52,393 nucleotides of DNA from Blastomonas sp. CACIA14H2 (GTDB lineage Bacteria; Pseudomonadota; Alphaproteobacteria; Sphingomonadales; Sphingomonadaceae): the NCBI GenBank assembly GCA_000503195.1, contig AYSC01000029.1:1-52393 (forward strand), read 5' to 3'. How positions within the stretch are numbered: position 1 is the stretch's first letter; each line of letters opens with the position of its first letter. Under the pieces are notes generated by a model. The model saw only the letters and a program-made list of their open reading frames with translations, searched no databases and was not told the origin of the DNA. Shown here one piece after another: positions 42,344-49,689 of this stretch. The translations under genes and the position numbers were made by a program.

Positions 42344-44289
42344 GGGCGCGATATCTGGCAGCGGCGGCGCTGGCCGGCCCCGCTGCGCTGCTGACAAGCA
42401 CGGCGGCGGCCGAGACGCGGCTGCCGCCGATCACCGTCACCGCGCCTGCGCAAGCGGGCCGCGTGCTGCCGCCACAAGCGGTCGTCACGCAGGACGAGCT
42501 GGTCGATCGCCAGCCTCGCAGCCTCGCCGATGTGCTGCGCGGCGTCGCAGGGGTGACCGTGCGCGCCAACTCGCGCGGCGAGACGGTCGCGCGCATCCGC
42601 GGCGCGGAAGAGCGCCAGACCCAAGTGTTTCTCGACGGCGCACCGCTCGCCGTGCCCTGGGACGGGCGGGTCGATCTGGGGCTGCTGCCCGCCGGGCTGA
42701 TCGGCGATGTCCGCATCACCAAGGGTGCCGCGCCGATCGAATATGGCACCAACACCGTCGCGGGCGTGGTCGATTTCCAGACCCGGCAGAGCGCGCAAGG
42801 CAGCTTCGCGCATGCCGAAGCGGGTAGCCTCGGCTCGGGCAGTGGATCGGTGGTGCTGGCCGAGCGGATCGGCGCGATCGAGGCGACGCTGGCGGCGGGC
42901 GGGATCATCCGCGACGCCGAGCCGCTTGCTGGCCCCCTGCCCTTCGGCCAGACCTCGCGCAGCCGGCGCACGAACACCGATCTCGATGCGGCGAGCCTGT
43001 TTGCGGCCATCGGAACGCAGCTGGGCGATTTCAGCCTGCGCGCCTCACTGCTGCACCTGTCGGCCGAACGCGGCATCGCCCCCGAATCCGATCGACCGCC
43101 CGAAGCGGGTGTGCGCTATTGGCGCTATCCCGATATCGCGCTGACACAGGCAACCTTGAACATGGGCGTCGCGCTCAGCGACCATGCCGAGGTCAGGGCG
43201 ACGGCCTGGCATCAGGATTTCGGCCAGCGCATCGCACAATATCGCAGCGCCAGCTATGCCGCGCTGCGCCGCACGCAGGACGATGACGACGCCACCACCG
43301 GCGGGCGGATCACGCTGGTGCACCGGCTGGGGCCTTTCGACCTGCGCTGGGCGGCGTCGGTGCAATCGAGCACGCACAGGCAGGTCGAGACCGACTTTCC
43401 GTCGGCGATCGCCGGACCGCGGCTGAAATATCGACAGAATCTCTACAGCGCTGGTGTGGAGGCGGACACGCAGCTTGGCCCAGGCATTCGCGCGACGCTC
43501 GGGGCGGCCTATGACGCAGCGGACAATCCGCTGACCGGCGACAAGCCGCGCCAGCCCTCGCTCGGCGCGGGCGCCTTTTCCTCGGCGCTGCAGTTCGATC
43601 TGGGCAGCGGCGCGCTGCTGACGGTGAGCGGCGGCAGACGCACCCGCTTTCCCACCGCGCGCGAGCTGTTCGGCGAAGCGCTGGGCCGCTTTGCGATCAA
43701 TCCGGACCTGCAGCCCGAACGGGCATGGCTCGCCGATGCCGAACTGCGCCTGTCGCGCGACGGGTTCGCACTGACGCTGAACCCGTTCCTGATCCGCTCG
43801 GAAGACACCCTCGCGCAACGCGTGCTTGCCGATGGTCGCCGCCAGCGGTTCAATCTTTCGGGCGCGACCAGCTTCGGCATCGACGCCCGGCTGGCGCATG
43901 ACCTGACCGAGAGGCTGCGCCTTGAACTCAGCGGCACGGTGCTCAGCGCGCGCGCCGATGCCGGCAGCGCGACGGTCCGGCGCCTGCCGCAGCGGCCCAG
44001 CTATGAGGCGCTCGCGGTGATCGACTGGAACGTGCCGGGGCGGTTCGACCTGCGCGCCGAATTGCGCGCCATCGGCAGGGCGATCGATCTGGATGCTGCC
44101 GGCCAAAGGGTCGATCTCCCTGCCGCTGCCGACATCGCGGTGCGCGCCGCCATCCCGGTCGCCCGCATGGGCGCGCGCGACCTCATGCTCACCTTCGCCG
44201 TCGACAATCTTGCCGATGCGCAGATCTTCCCTCAGGCCGGATTGCCCTCGCCCGGCCGGTTGTGGCGCGTGGGACTTCGGCTGGACTAG
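42340..44289 (+). CDS. TonB-dependent receptor (BtuB/FepA-like size)
   Basis: The protein has 649 residues. The GTG start at 42340 overlaps the stop of the preceding gene (GTGA). A signal peptide (ARYLAAAALAGPAALL to about TAAAE) is followed by a TonB-box-like PPITVTAP and a plug domain with LADVLRGVAGVTVRANSRGE and VFLDGAPLAVPWDGRVDLG. The barrel ends at WRVGLRLD. The small size fits siderophore or corrinoid receptors, and the ligand is unknown. Coupling to the propeller protein suggests that the two act together, for example binding or cutting a surface substrate before uptake, but this is inferred from overlap only. Confidence 0.92.
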   Translation: MRARYLAAAALAGPAALLTSTAAAETRLPPITVTAPAQAGRVLPPQAVVTQDELVDRQPRSLADVLRGVAGVTVRANSRGETVARIRGAEERQTQVFLDGAPLAVPWDGRVDLGLLPAGLIGDVRITKGAAPIEYGTNTVAGVVDFQTRQSAQGSFAHAEAGSLGSGSGSVVLAERIGAIEATLAAGGIIRDAEPLAGPLPFGQTSRSRRTNTDLDAASLFAAIGTQLGDFSLRASLLHLSAERGIAPESDRPPEAGVRYWRYPDIALTQATLNMGVALSDHAEVRATAWHQDFGQRIAQYRSASYAALRRTQDDDDATTGGRITLVHRLGPFDLRWAASVQSSTHRQVETDFPSAIAGPRLKYRQNLYSAGVEADTQLGPGIRATLGAAYDAADNPLTGDKPRQPSLGAGAFSSALQFDLGSGALLTVSGGRRTRFPTARELFGEALGRFAINPDLQPERAWLADAELRLSRDGFALTLNPFLIRSEDTLAQRVLADGRRQRFNLSGATSFGIDARLAHDLTERLRLELSGTVLSARADAGSATVRRLPQRPSYEALAVIDWNVPGRFDLRAELRAIGRAIDLDAAGQRVDLPAAADIAVRAAIPVARMGARDLMLTFAVDNLADAQIFPQAGLPSPGRLWRVGLRLD

Positions 44290-44366
44290 GCGCGCAGACG
44301 CGGCGAGCACGTGCGCCAGGGCCTGTTTCGCGCGCGGGCTCGATATCTGTCCCGGCCTGGCGGTGT

Positions 44367-44394
44367 GGGAGCGCGGGGGGTGTGCCGCGCTCCC
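44367..44394. terminator. GC-rich hairpin between convergent genes
   Basis: GGGAGCGCGG (44367-44376) and CCGCGCTCCC (44385-44394) form a perfect 10-bp stem with an 8-base loop, 78 bases after the TonB receptor stop and 74 bases beyond the end of the opposing lprI-like gene. There is no U-tract on either strand, so it may terminate weakly or stabilise 3' ends. Confidence 0.4.
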
Positions 44395-44467
44395 GGTCGA
44401 TCGGGCTGGTACGGGTCGCAAAGACCAGCGCTATCGACAACTCGAAAACCATGCAGGGGGTACAAGT

Positions 44468-44857
44468 TCAATCCAGCGCGCTGCCATCCTCCCATTCGAC
44501 GAGCCGCAGGATGCGGTTCTCATAGGCGAAGGCGATGCACGCGATGCGCTTTCCCTTGCCGCCCATGCACTGGTTGCGGCTGGCGATCCATTTGCGCTGT
44601 TCGCCGATAAGCTCGGGCCAGGCCGCGCGCGGGGTCTGCTTCTGCGCGTTGATATAGCGCCGCGCCATCTCGCGATCGAGATTGGACAGCTCATGGTCCG
44701 AGCAGATCACCTGATCGATGCTGCCCTTGCGCGCCTTGGCGCAATTGAAGCTGGGCTTGCCATCCTGCGGTTCGGTCTTGGCAAAGGCGGGCGCGGTGCA
44801 GCTCGCGCTCAGGACAAGGGCAGCAGCGACGGCAAGGGTCCATCGGGTGCGGATCAT
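44468..44857 (-). CDS. LprI-like small exported protein (copy 1)
   Basis: This is a 129-residue protein with a signal peptide (MIRTRWTLAVAAALVLSAS to about AFA) and a DUF1311/LprI-type domain: FNCAKARKGSIDQVICSDHE, LDREMARRYINAQKQ and RKWIASRNQCMGGKGKRIAC. The paired cysteines probably form disulfides. LprI of mycobacteria inhibits lysozyme, but many members have no known function. It closely resembles the protein at 49142-49546. The start at 44857 overlaps the end of the preceding gene by 4 bases (ATGA). Confidence 0.87.
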   Translation of the reverse strand: MIRTRWTLAVAAALVLSASCTAPAFAKTEPQDGKPSFNCAKARKGSIDQVICSDHELSNLDREMARRYINAQKQTPRAAWPELIGEQRKWIASRNQCMGGKGKRIACIAFAYENRILRLVEWEDGSALD

Positions 44858-45297
44858 TGTTCACTCTCCATGGGTTCGGTTGCGGCGGCTTCCTCCGCCG
44901 CTGGTGGGGCAGGTTCGCCCTCGATGCGGAAATCGATGAATCCGTTCAGCGACTTGAACGACCTGGAAACCAGCAGATACGACAGGCTGTAGCTTCCGGG
45001 CTGCTGCAGCGGTTGCGGCAGGCGAAAGCGGAACCGGGTCTTGCGATCACCGGGCCTGGTCCCCTCCTCCGGCTCGGCGGTCATCTCGCTGTCATCGGGC
45101 AGACGCAGGCTCACGCTGAGCACCTCTGCCGGCTCGGCCAAGCTGAGCTCGATCGTCTCCGTTCCCGCCGCGACGATGCTGTCCCTGGCGGGGCTGGAAG
45201 CGACGAGCATGGCGCGCGGCTCCAGCTTTTCAGCGGCTGCCGGGGCGGCCAGGGAGGCTGCAAGCGCCGCTGCGATCAGGATTTTGCGCATCGCCAT
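44854..45297 (-). CDS. CopC-like exported protein
   Basis: The 147-residue protein has a signal peptide (MRKILIAAALAASLAAPAAA), then a CopC/YobA-like immunoglobulin-fold region with PRAMLVASSPARDSIVAAGT and LSYLLVSRSF. The copper-binding N-terminal His and Met motif of CopC is not evident, so metal binding is doubtful. The C terminus is Ala/Glu-rich. ATG at 45297 shares one base with the stop of the preceding gene; an overlapping GTG at 45300 is also possible. It forms a pair with the next, similar gene upstream. Confidence 0.7.
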   Translation of the reverse strand: MAMRKILIAAALAASLAAPAAAEKLEPRAMLVASSPARDSIVAAGTETIELSLAEPAEVLSVSLRLPDDSEMTAEPEEGTRPGDRKTRFRFRLPQPLQQPGSYSLSYLLVSRSFKSLNGFIDFRIEGEPAPPAAEEAAATEPMESEQ

Positions 45298-45698
45298 CAC
45301 TCGAGAATGACGAACGAGGAATAGCCCGACACCGTGTCCATCGTGCCATCCGTGCGGTTCACCTCTGCCACATAGTTGATGAAATACTGGCCGGGAGCTG
45401 CGACCGGCACCGGCAGGTCATAGCTGAACACCATGCTCGTCTGGCCCTCTCCGTTGTTTTCCATCACGTCGAAGACGACGAATTTCGGCCCATCCTGCAT
45501 CTCGATATCGACATGGCTGATGGTCACTTCGGTGTTGAAGGTGAGCTGGATCTGCGACACTGGTTCGCTTTCCATCCCGTCCTTGACCGGGAACGAGAAG
45601 ACCAGTTCGGGGGCCGGCTGGGCATAGGCTGCCGATGCGAAGCCGGCCACCGGTACTGCGACCAGCAGTGCGGCTGCGAGTGCAAATATACGCTTCAT
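45297..45698 (-). CDS. CopC-domain exported protein
   Basis: The 133-residue protein has a signal peptide (MKRIFALAAALLVAVPVAGF to about AYA) followed by ELVFSFPVKDGMESEPVSQI and QLTFNTEVTISHVDIEM, resembling the CopC (YobA) fold of copper-resistance proteins. FSYDLPVPVAAPGQYFINYV is the typical late strand pair. A His in SHVDIEM is present, but a full copper site is not clear. ATG at 45698 was chosen because the signal peptide starts there. It lies directly upstream of, and overlaps, the other CopC-like gene, so they probably function together in the periplasm. Confidence 0.78.
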   Translation of the reverse strand: MKRIFALAAALLVAVPVAGFASAAYAQPAPELVFSFPVKDGMESEPVSQIQLTFNTEVTISHVDIEMQDGPKFVVFDVMENNGEGQTSMVFSYDLPVPVAAPGQYFINYVAEVNRTDGTMDTVSGYSSFVILE

Positions 45699-45777
45699 GA
45701 TATTTCCCTCGATTGCGGGGTGCGGGGGCAAGGCGGCTAGCGGGTGCCCTGCCCCCTTTCCGGGAGCGGCTGATCGT

Positions 45778-45897
45778 TCAGCAGCCGCTCTTTTTCTTCT
45801 TCTTGCCAAGGCCGCCGAGCATGCTGCCGAGCACCGCGCCGCCCTCGCCCGCGACCGCGCCGCCGATCGCCGCGCCCGTGGCGGAACCGCAGGGTCC
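45778..45897 (-). repeat. 120-bp repeat, copy A (glycine-zipper/Lys-Cys tail)
   Basis: The last 39 codons and stop of the upstream Cys-rich gene are nearly identical in DNA to 46760-46879, with differences mostly at third positions. This contrasts with the more diverged N-terminal parts and suggests recent gene conversion or strong constraint on the tail. Confidence 0.8.
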
Positions 45898-46659
45898 GGA
45901 CGCTCCGCTACCAGAGGAAGCCGTCTGCGCGCCGGATGACGAACTGCCGGATGAGCTGGCTGCCGCGGCAGGCTTGGTGTTCAGCCTGCCCAGGCTGGCA
46001 TAATGCGCCTGCATCTCAGGCGAAGCCTTCAGGTCCTTGCCATAGCCGGGGACGGTTTCGTAGCCGCGCCCCTCCATCGCTGCGAGGTCGAGCAGCTTGG
46101 CATAGTCACCGAAACCAGCGGATTCGATCTCCGACCACGGCAGATGCTCGAAATCCGATGTGCACCACAGGCCGAATTCATTGATCTCGCCGGGGCCGCA
46201 CGGCTTGCCTTTCGACAGCCGCACCGCAGGGGGATGATCGATCGAGGTGTAGCAATTGGTGAAATCCAGGCTGCTGCGATAGGTCGCCGGGCAGCGCATC
46301 GCTTTTTGCGGCTTGTCGACGCGCTGCCGGGCCAGCGCCTGTTCGGGCGTCCAAGTGTAGATCTTCTTGGATCGGCAGAATAGACTGCGATTGATCTCCG
46401 GATAATAGCCCGGCGCGCAGGGCTGATCGAGGCTCGTCCGCGCATAGATGGCATTGTCGGTCTTCCCGTTGGCGGGATAGCAGAAGCCCTCCATCGGCCT
46501 GGCCGAGTTGCCGCGACCGCCCTCGGTCCAGTCGCCCGGGCAGTTGCTGCCGGGTGGCTTGGCGACGGGTCCCGTGGTGACGCCTTGCGCAAATGCAGGT
46601 GCTGGTATAGCGGCAAGGCCAAGGGAGCCTGCAGCGACGATGGAAATGAGCTTTCTCAC
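45778..46659 (-). CDS. Cys-rich secreted protein with glycine-zipper, Lys-Cys tail (copy 1)
   Basis: This is a 293-residue exported protein starting at GTG 46659, with AGGA six bases upstream. The signal peptide (RKLISIVAAGSLGLAA to AFA) is followed by a cysteine-rich region of about 12 Cys with blocks CPGDWTEGG, GFCYPANGKTDNAIYARTSL, CAPGYYPEINRSLFC and SKGKPCGPGEINEFGLWC. A Ser-rich linker leads to a glycine zipper (ATGAAIGGAVAGEGGAVLG) and the tail GKKKKKSGC. It has exactly the same length and order as its neighbour at 46760-47641. The mature protein may be disulfide-stabilised and periplasmic or surface-exposed. Function is unknown. Confidence 0.82.
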   Translation of the reverse strand: MRKLISIVAAGSLGLAAIPAPAFAQGVTTGPVAKPPGSNCPGDWTEGGRGNSARPMEGFCYPANGKTDNAIYARTSLDQPCAPGYYPEINRSLFCRSKKIYTWTPEQALARQRVDKPQKAMRCPATYRSSLDFTNCYTSIDHPPAVRLSKGKPCGPGEINEFGLWCTSDFEHLPWSEIESAGFGDYAKLLDLAAMEGRGYETVPGYGKDLKASPEMQAHYASLGRLNTKPAAAASSSGSSSSGAQTASSGSGASGPCGSATGAAIGGAVAGEGGAVLGSMLGGLGKKKKKSGC

Positions 46660-46759
46660 GATAAATCCTGTCGAAAAGTGGCGAATGCTCGCCCTCGGAC
46701 CAGCATCCGCCAGGTCATCCCCCGCAAACGGGTCGCTTTGGGGTGCGGGGGGCAGACGT

Positions 46760-46879
46760 TCAGCAGCCGGACTTTTTCTTCTTCTTGCCCAGGCCGCCGA
46801 GCATGCTGCCGAGCACGGCACCGCCCTCGCCTGCCACCGCGCCGCCGATCGCAGCACCGGTCGCCGAGCCACACGGACC
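46760..46879 (-). repeat. 120-bp repeat, copy B (glycine-zipper/Lys-Cys tail)
   Basis: This is the partner of the repeat at 45778-45897. The encoded tails differ at no residue over the last 39 positions as read from the translations, while codons vary synonymously. Confidence 0.8.
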
Positions 46880-47641
46880 GCTGCCCGCAGCACTGGCACT
46901 CTGGCTGCTCGATCCACCGCTACTGTCGGATGAAAGCGCGGCATTGCTGACGCCCGGTGCACTACCTTCACCCTTCGCGGCGAAATAGGCTTGGGCGGCG
47001 GGCGAGAGGCAGCATTTCATCGACTGCCAGTCGCCGCCATTGAGCTGCAGGTGCAGATAGACCTTGTTGAAGTCCGCCGAGCCATGCCCATTGGCATGGG
47101 CAAGCGTGACGCCGGACATGTCACCGGTGCACCAGATGCCCCATTCCTCGGATTCGCCCGGACCGCAGGGCTTGCCCTTGCTGAGCCGGGCAGGCGGCGG
47201 ATTGTCGAGCGTGGTGTAGCAGCTGGTCAGCTCGGTGGTGGACGCCCAGCCGGTCGGGCAGCGTACGCCCTTTTCCGGCTTGGGCAGCTTGCCATCCTTG
47301 GCGAGGTTGTTTTCGGCCGACCAGGTGTAGATCTTGCGCGAGGTGCAGAACAGGCTGCGGTTGATCTCCGGGTTATATCCCGGCGCGCAGCTTTCGTTGA
47401 GGCTCGACCGGGCATAGATCGCATTGTCGGTGCCCGACTTGTTCTGCGGATAGCAGTAACCCCGCATCGGTGCGTGGGAAAGGCTCCCGCCACCCTCTGT
47501 CCAGCCGCTCGGGCAAATGCTACCGCTCGGCTTCTGCACCGGGCCGGTGGTGGTGCCTTGGGCTGCCGCCGGGCCTGCCGCCGCCACACTGGCGAGCGCT
47601 ACAAGCGCTGCCGCAGCGGCGGATAGGATTGATTTCAACAT
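46760..47641 (-). CDS. Cys-rich secreted protein with glycine-zipper, Lys-Cys tail (copy 2)
   Basis: The 293-residue paralogue of the gene at 45778-46659 has a signal peptide (MLKSILSAAAAALVALASVA to about AAAQ), then TTGPVQKPSGSICPSGWTEG, CYPQNKSGTDNAIYARSSLN, CAPGYNPEINRSLFCTSRKI and SKGKPCGPGESEEWGIWC. An extra Cys pair (MKCCLSP) occurs in the middle. A Ser/Gly linker and the same tail, including GKKKKKSGC, follow. The conserved spacing of cysteines suggests a common disulfide fold. The C-terminal Cys after a run of five lysines is unusual. Function is unknown. Confidence 0.82.
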   Translation of the reverse strand: MLKSILSAAAAALVALASVAAAGPAAAQGTTTGPVQKPSGSICPSGWTEGGGSLSHAPMRGYCYPQNKSGTDNAIYARSSLNESCAPGYNPEINRSLFCTSRKIYTWSAENNLAKDGKLPKPEKGVRCPTGWASTTELTSCYTTLDNPPPARLSKGKPCGPGESEEWGIWCTGDMSGVTLAHANGHGSADFNKVYLHLQLNGGDWQSMKCCLSPAAQAYFAAKGEGSAPGVSNAALSSDSSGGSSSQSASAAGSGPCGSATGAAIGGAVAGEGGAVLGSMLGGLGKKKKKSGC

Positions 47642-47662
47642 GCTGAACTCCGGCCCTCTGCG

Positions 47663-47980
47663 TTACGGACGACGGGTGGAGCACCACAGGCGGTAGACTT
47701 CGTAATAGCCCTCCGCGCAGGTTTCCTTGTCCTTCTTGGCGTAGATCAGCGGTGCCTTGCTTTCGTGCGGTTCGCACATCGAGGTGTTGCCATCGACCGA
47801 TCGCCAGCCCGACGGGCAAGCCACGCCGCCGCTCGGCTTCTTGACCGCTGCCTGGTTCTGGCCCTGCGCCTGCGCGGGCATGTTCATGGCAGCGATCGCC
47901 ATGCCGCCGATAAGCGCCAGATTGGCGAGCGAAAGGCCCGCCCCGACGAGCAGCTTCCTGCGATTATGGGCTTTCTTCAC
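47663..47980 (-). CDS. short Cys-rich exported protein related to the two tailed paralogues
   Basis: The 105-residue protein starts MKKAHNRRKLLVGAGLSLAN, a basic N terminus followed by a hydrophobic stretch ending near AQAQ. It keeps the same cysteine pattern in short form: KKPSGGVACPSGWRSVDG, SMCEPHESKAPLIYAKKDKE and CAEGYYEVYRLWC. It lacks the linker, glycine zipper and Lys-Cys tail. It is the first of three consecutive family genes and lies 64 bases downstream of a long inverted repeat, so it may be the promoter-proximal gene. Function is unknown. Confidence 0.8.
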   Translation of the reverse strand: MKKAHNRRKLLVGAGLSLANLALIGGMAIAAMNMPAQAQGQNQAAVKKPSGGVACPSGWRSVDGNTSMCEPHESKAPLIYAKKDKETCAEGYYEVYRLWCSTRRP

Positions 47981-48043
47981 TGTCTTCTCCTGTTGCCATG
48001 TGCTTGACTGGAAACAGGATTAGGCGGTCAGACTTCGGCGCGG

Positions 48044-48078
48044 CATCCCATGAGCGATGGCTCCCATATCATGGGATG
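48044..48078. promoter_or_regulatory. 10-bp-arm inverted repeat, candidate operator
   Basis: CATCCCATGA (48044-48053) and TCATGGGATG (48069-48078) are perfect inverted copies separated by 15 bases. They lie upstream of the Cys-rich gene starting at 47980 and just beyond the stop of the DUF4424-like gene. A hairpin is possible, but no U-tract follows. A related sequence before the response-regulator gene (51614-51630) supports an operator. Confidence 0.5.
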
Positions 48079-48086
48079 CTTGCGCC

Positions 48087-49115
48087 CTATTGCCCGCCTT
48101 CGAGAGGTGCAAAGGTAACAAACAGCAGATCGATATCGCTTGTCGGTTCGTAATCGGTCTTGATCACCTCGAACCGGGTCGGGCTGACCTTCCTTATGCC
48201 GTCCATGCACAGGCTCACCAGTCGCTCGGGCTCGCCCTTGTCGACGGTCAGGCGGAAGCGCTTGATCGGCCCCTTCCAGTTCGCGCCCGGCCTGAGCGCA
48301 TAGCCCACCCATTGTTCGAGCGGGAAGACCAGCTCGCTTTCCGCGCCCGTGGGCAGGTAGCGCTTGCGGTCGTAACCCCGCAGAAACGCGTCATCGACGC
48401 AGTATTTGGTGATATATTCGCTTTCGGGATCGAGCCGCCCGCCATTGGCCTCGCGCGCATCGCGGCCAAGTCCGCTGCCGACGGTGCCGCCCTGCATCGG
48501 CACATAGCTATGTTCCACGGTGATCGGCACACCGGGCGGGAACGTCTGGGTCCGCACGAAGCTGGTCGAGACGGTCCAGGCCGGGCGGACCTCGCCCTCG
48601 GGGGCATATTCGGTGGTGATCAGGCCCTCGCCCAGCAATTCGGACTTGTCATCGGCGGACAGCGCATTGAGCCGTGCGGCAAAGCCGGGATCGGCCCAAT
48701 GAACGACAGGCCAGCCCAGCTCCTTCAGCCGCTTGTCGATATCCTTGCCGTTAAGCTTGGCAATGTCGATACGCATCAGGCCGACAGGCTTGCCATCGAC
48801 CAAGGTCTTCATGTCGATCGTGTCCCAGTCGGGATAGCTCGATTCGACCCATTCCGGGTCAGTGCCCTCGATCGGGACATCGGGCAGCGGAAAGGCGACG
48901 AGGAGCGTCACTGGCCTGGTGCCATGGTTGGTATAGGTGTAGCGCACGCGCACCTTGTCGAGCGACAGATACAGGTCCTCGCTGTCCATGCTGATCTGGT
49001 CGTTCTGCTCGAAGATCAGCCCGCCCAGCGTCGTGCTGGCCTGAGTATCATTCGCCCAAGCCGCCGGCGCGGCAAGCGCCGCCCATGCCATGGATCCGAT
49101 CAACGCACGCCGCAT
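48087..49115 (-). CDS. DUF4424-like exported protein
   Basis: The 342-residue protein has a signal peptide (MRRALIGSMAWAALAAPAAW to about AWA) and a mature sequence with VRVRYTYTNHGTRPVTLLVA and FPLPDVPIEG. This pattern recalls the DUF4424 family of exported proteins often found beside small secreted proteins and regulators; I am moderately sure. FVRTQTFPPGVPITVEHSYV and KRFRLTVDKGEPERLVSLC are further conserved-looking parts. A Cys pair may form a disulfide. The start at 49115 follows a G-rich leader. Only 26 bases separate it from the upstream lprI-like gene, suggesting co-transcription. No enzymatic motif is seen. Confidence 0.78.
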   Translation of the reverse strand: MRRALIGSMAWAALAAPAAWANDTQASTTLGGLIFEQNDQISMDSEDLYLSLDKVRVRYTYTNHGTRPVTLLVAFPLPDVPIEGTDPEWVESSYPDWDTIDMKTLVDGKPVGLMRIDIAKLNGKDIDKRLKELGWPVVHWADPGFAARLNALSADDKSELLGEGLITTEYAPEGEVRPAWTVSTSFVRTQTFPPGVPITVEHSYVPMQGGTVGSGLGRDAREANGGRLDPESEYITKYCVDDAFLRGYDRKRYLPTGAESELVFPLEQWVGYALRPGANWKGPIKRFRLTVDKGEPERLVSLCMDGIRKVSPTRFEVIKTDYEPTSDIDLLFVTFAPLEGGQ

Positions 49116-49141
49116 CCCAGCCCCCCTTGTCCGAAAACCCG

Positions 49142-49546
49142 TCATTCGCCCATCCAGGCCGATCGGTCGATCCATTCGCCCAACCGCTCGATCCGGGATT
49201 CATAGGCAAATGCGATGCATGGCTGGCGATCGGCCTTGCGCTTCATGCACAGGTCGCGGTTCGCGATGAATTCGCGCTGCTCGCGCAGCAATTTGCCCTT
49301 TTCCACCGGCGGAGTCTGCATCCGGGCGCGCTCGTAATCCAGCCCCATGTTGCGGTCGAGGATGGAAAGCTCGCGGTCCTGGCAAATCACGAGATCGATC
49401 GTGCCGGGCCTGGCCCTGGTGCAATCGAAGCTGGGCGCGACCTTTTTCGGCGGAATCGCCTTGACCTGCGCCTGCGCACCGCCCGCCATGAGCAGGGCTG
49501 CGACGCCAGCCAGTGCGAGCCGGGCATATCGTGTTACGTGCATCAT
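49142..49546 (-). CDS. LprI-like small exported protein (copy 2)
   Basis: The 134-residue protein has a signal peptide (MMHVTRYARLALAGVAALLM to about AQA), then the DUF1311/LprI domain: SFDCTRARPGTIDLVICQDR, LDRNMGLDYERARMQ and REFIANRDLCMKRKADRQPC. It parallels copy 1 (44468-44857), in which the same cysteines and the final CIAFAYE-RI-RL-EW block recur, so the pair are duplicates at both ends of the secreted-protein block. GAGGGTGAAG precedes two adjacent ATGs; the first was used. It diverges from the histidine-kinase gene across 143 bases. Confidence 0.87.
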   Translation of the reverse strand: MMHVTRYARLALAGVAALLMAGGAQAQVKAIPPKKVAPSFDCTRARPGTIDLVICQDRELSILDRNMGLDYERARMQTPPVEKGKLLREQREFIANRDLCMKRKADRQPCIAFAYESRIERLGEWIDRSAWMGE

Positions 49547-49648
49547 CTTCACCCTCGTAGAACCGTGCATGTGCTTTGGCGCGGCCATCCTAGAGGCGCG
49601 TCGCTGCGGAGGGCAGCGGAAGATTCATGGTGCCATACTTGAGAAAAT

Positions 49649-49669
49649 GAGCAGTTTTTCTGCTCTTTT
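49649..49669. other. hairpin with T-run before the histidine-kinase gene
   Basis: GAGCAG (49649-49654) and CTGCTC (49660-49665) form a 6-bp stem with a TTTTT loop, followed by TTTT. It resembles a weak terminator but sits in the 143-base divergent promoter region, 21 bases before the kinase start. It could be an attenuator, an operator dyad or chance. Confidence 0.3.
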
Positions 49670-49689
49670 CAGCCGCCTGACTTTGAGGC

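Noticed and set aside
39143-42397. A 1084-codon minus-strand open frame
   Set aside because: It is the antisense shadow of the Vps10-like gene, rich in Arg, Ala and His, without signal peptide or motifs.
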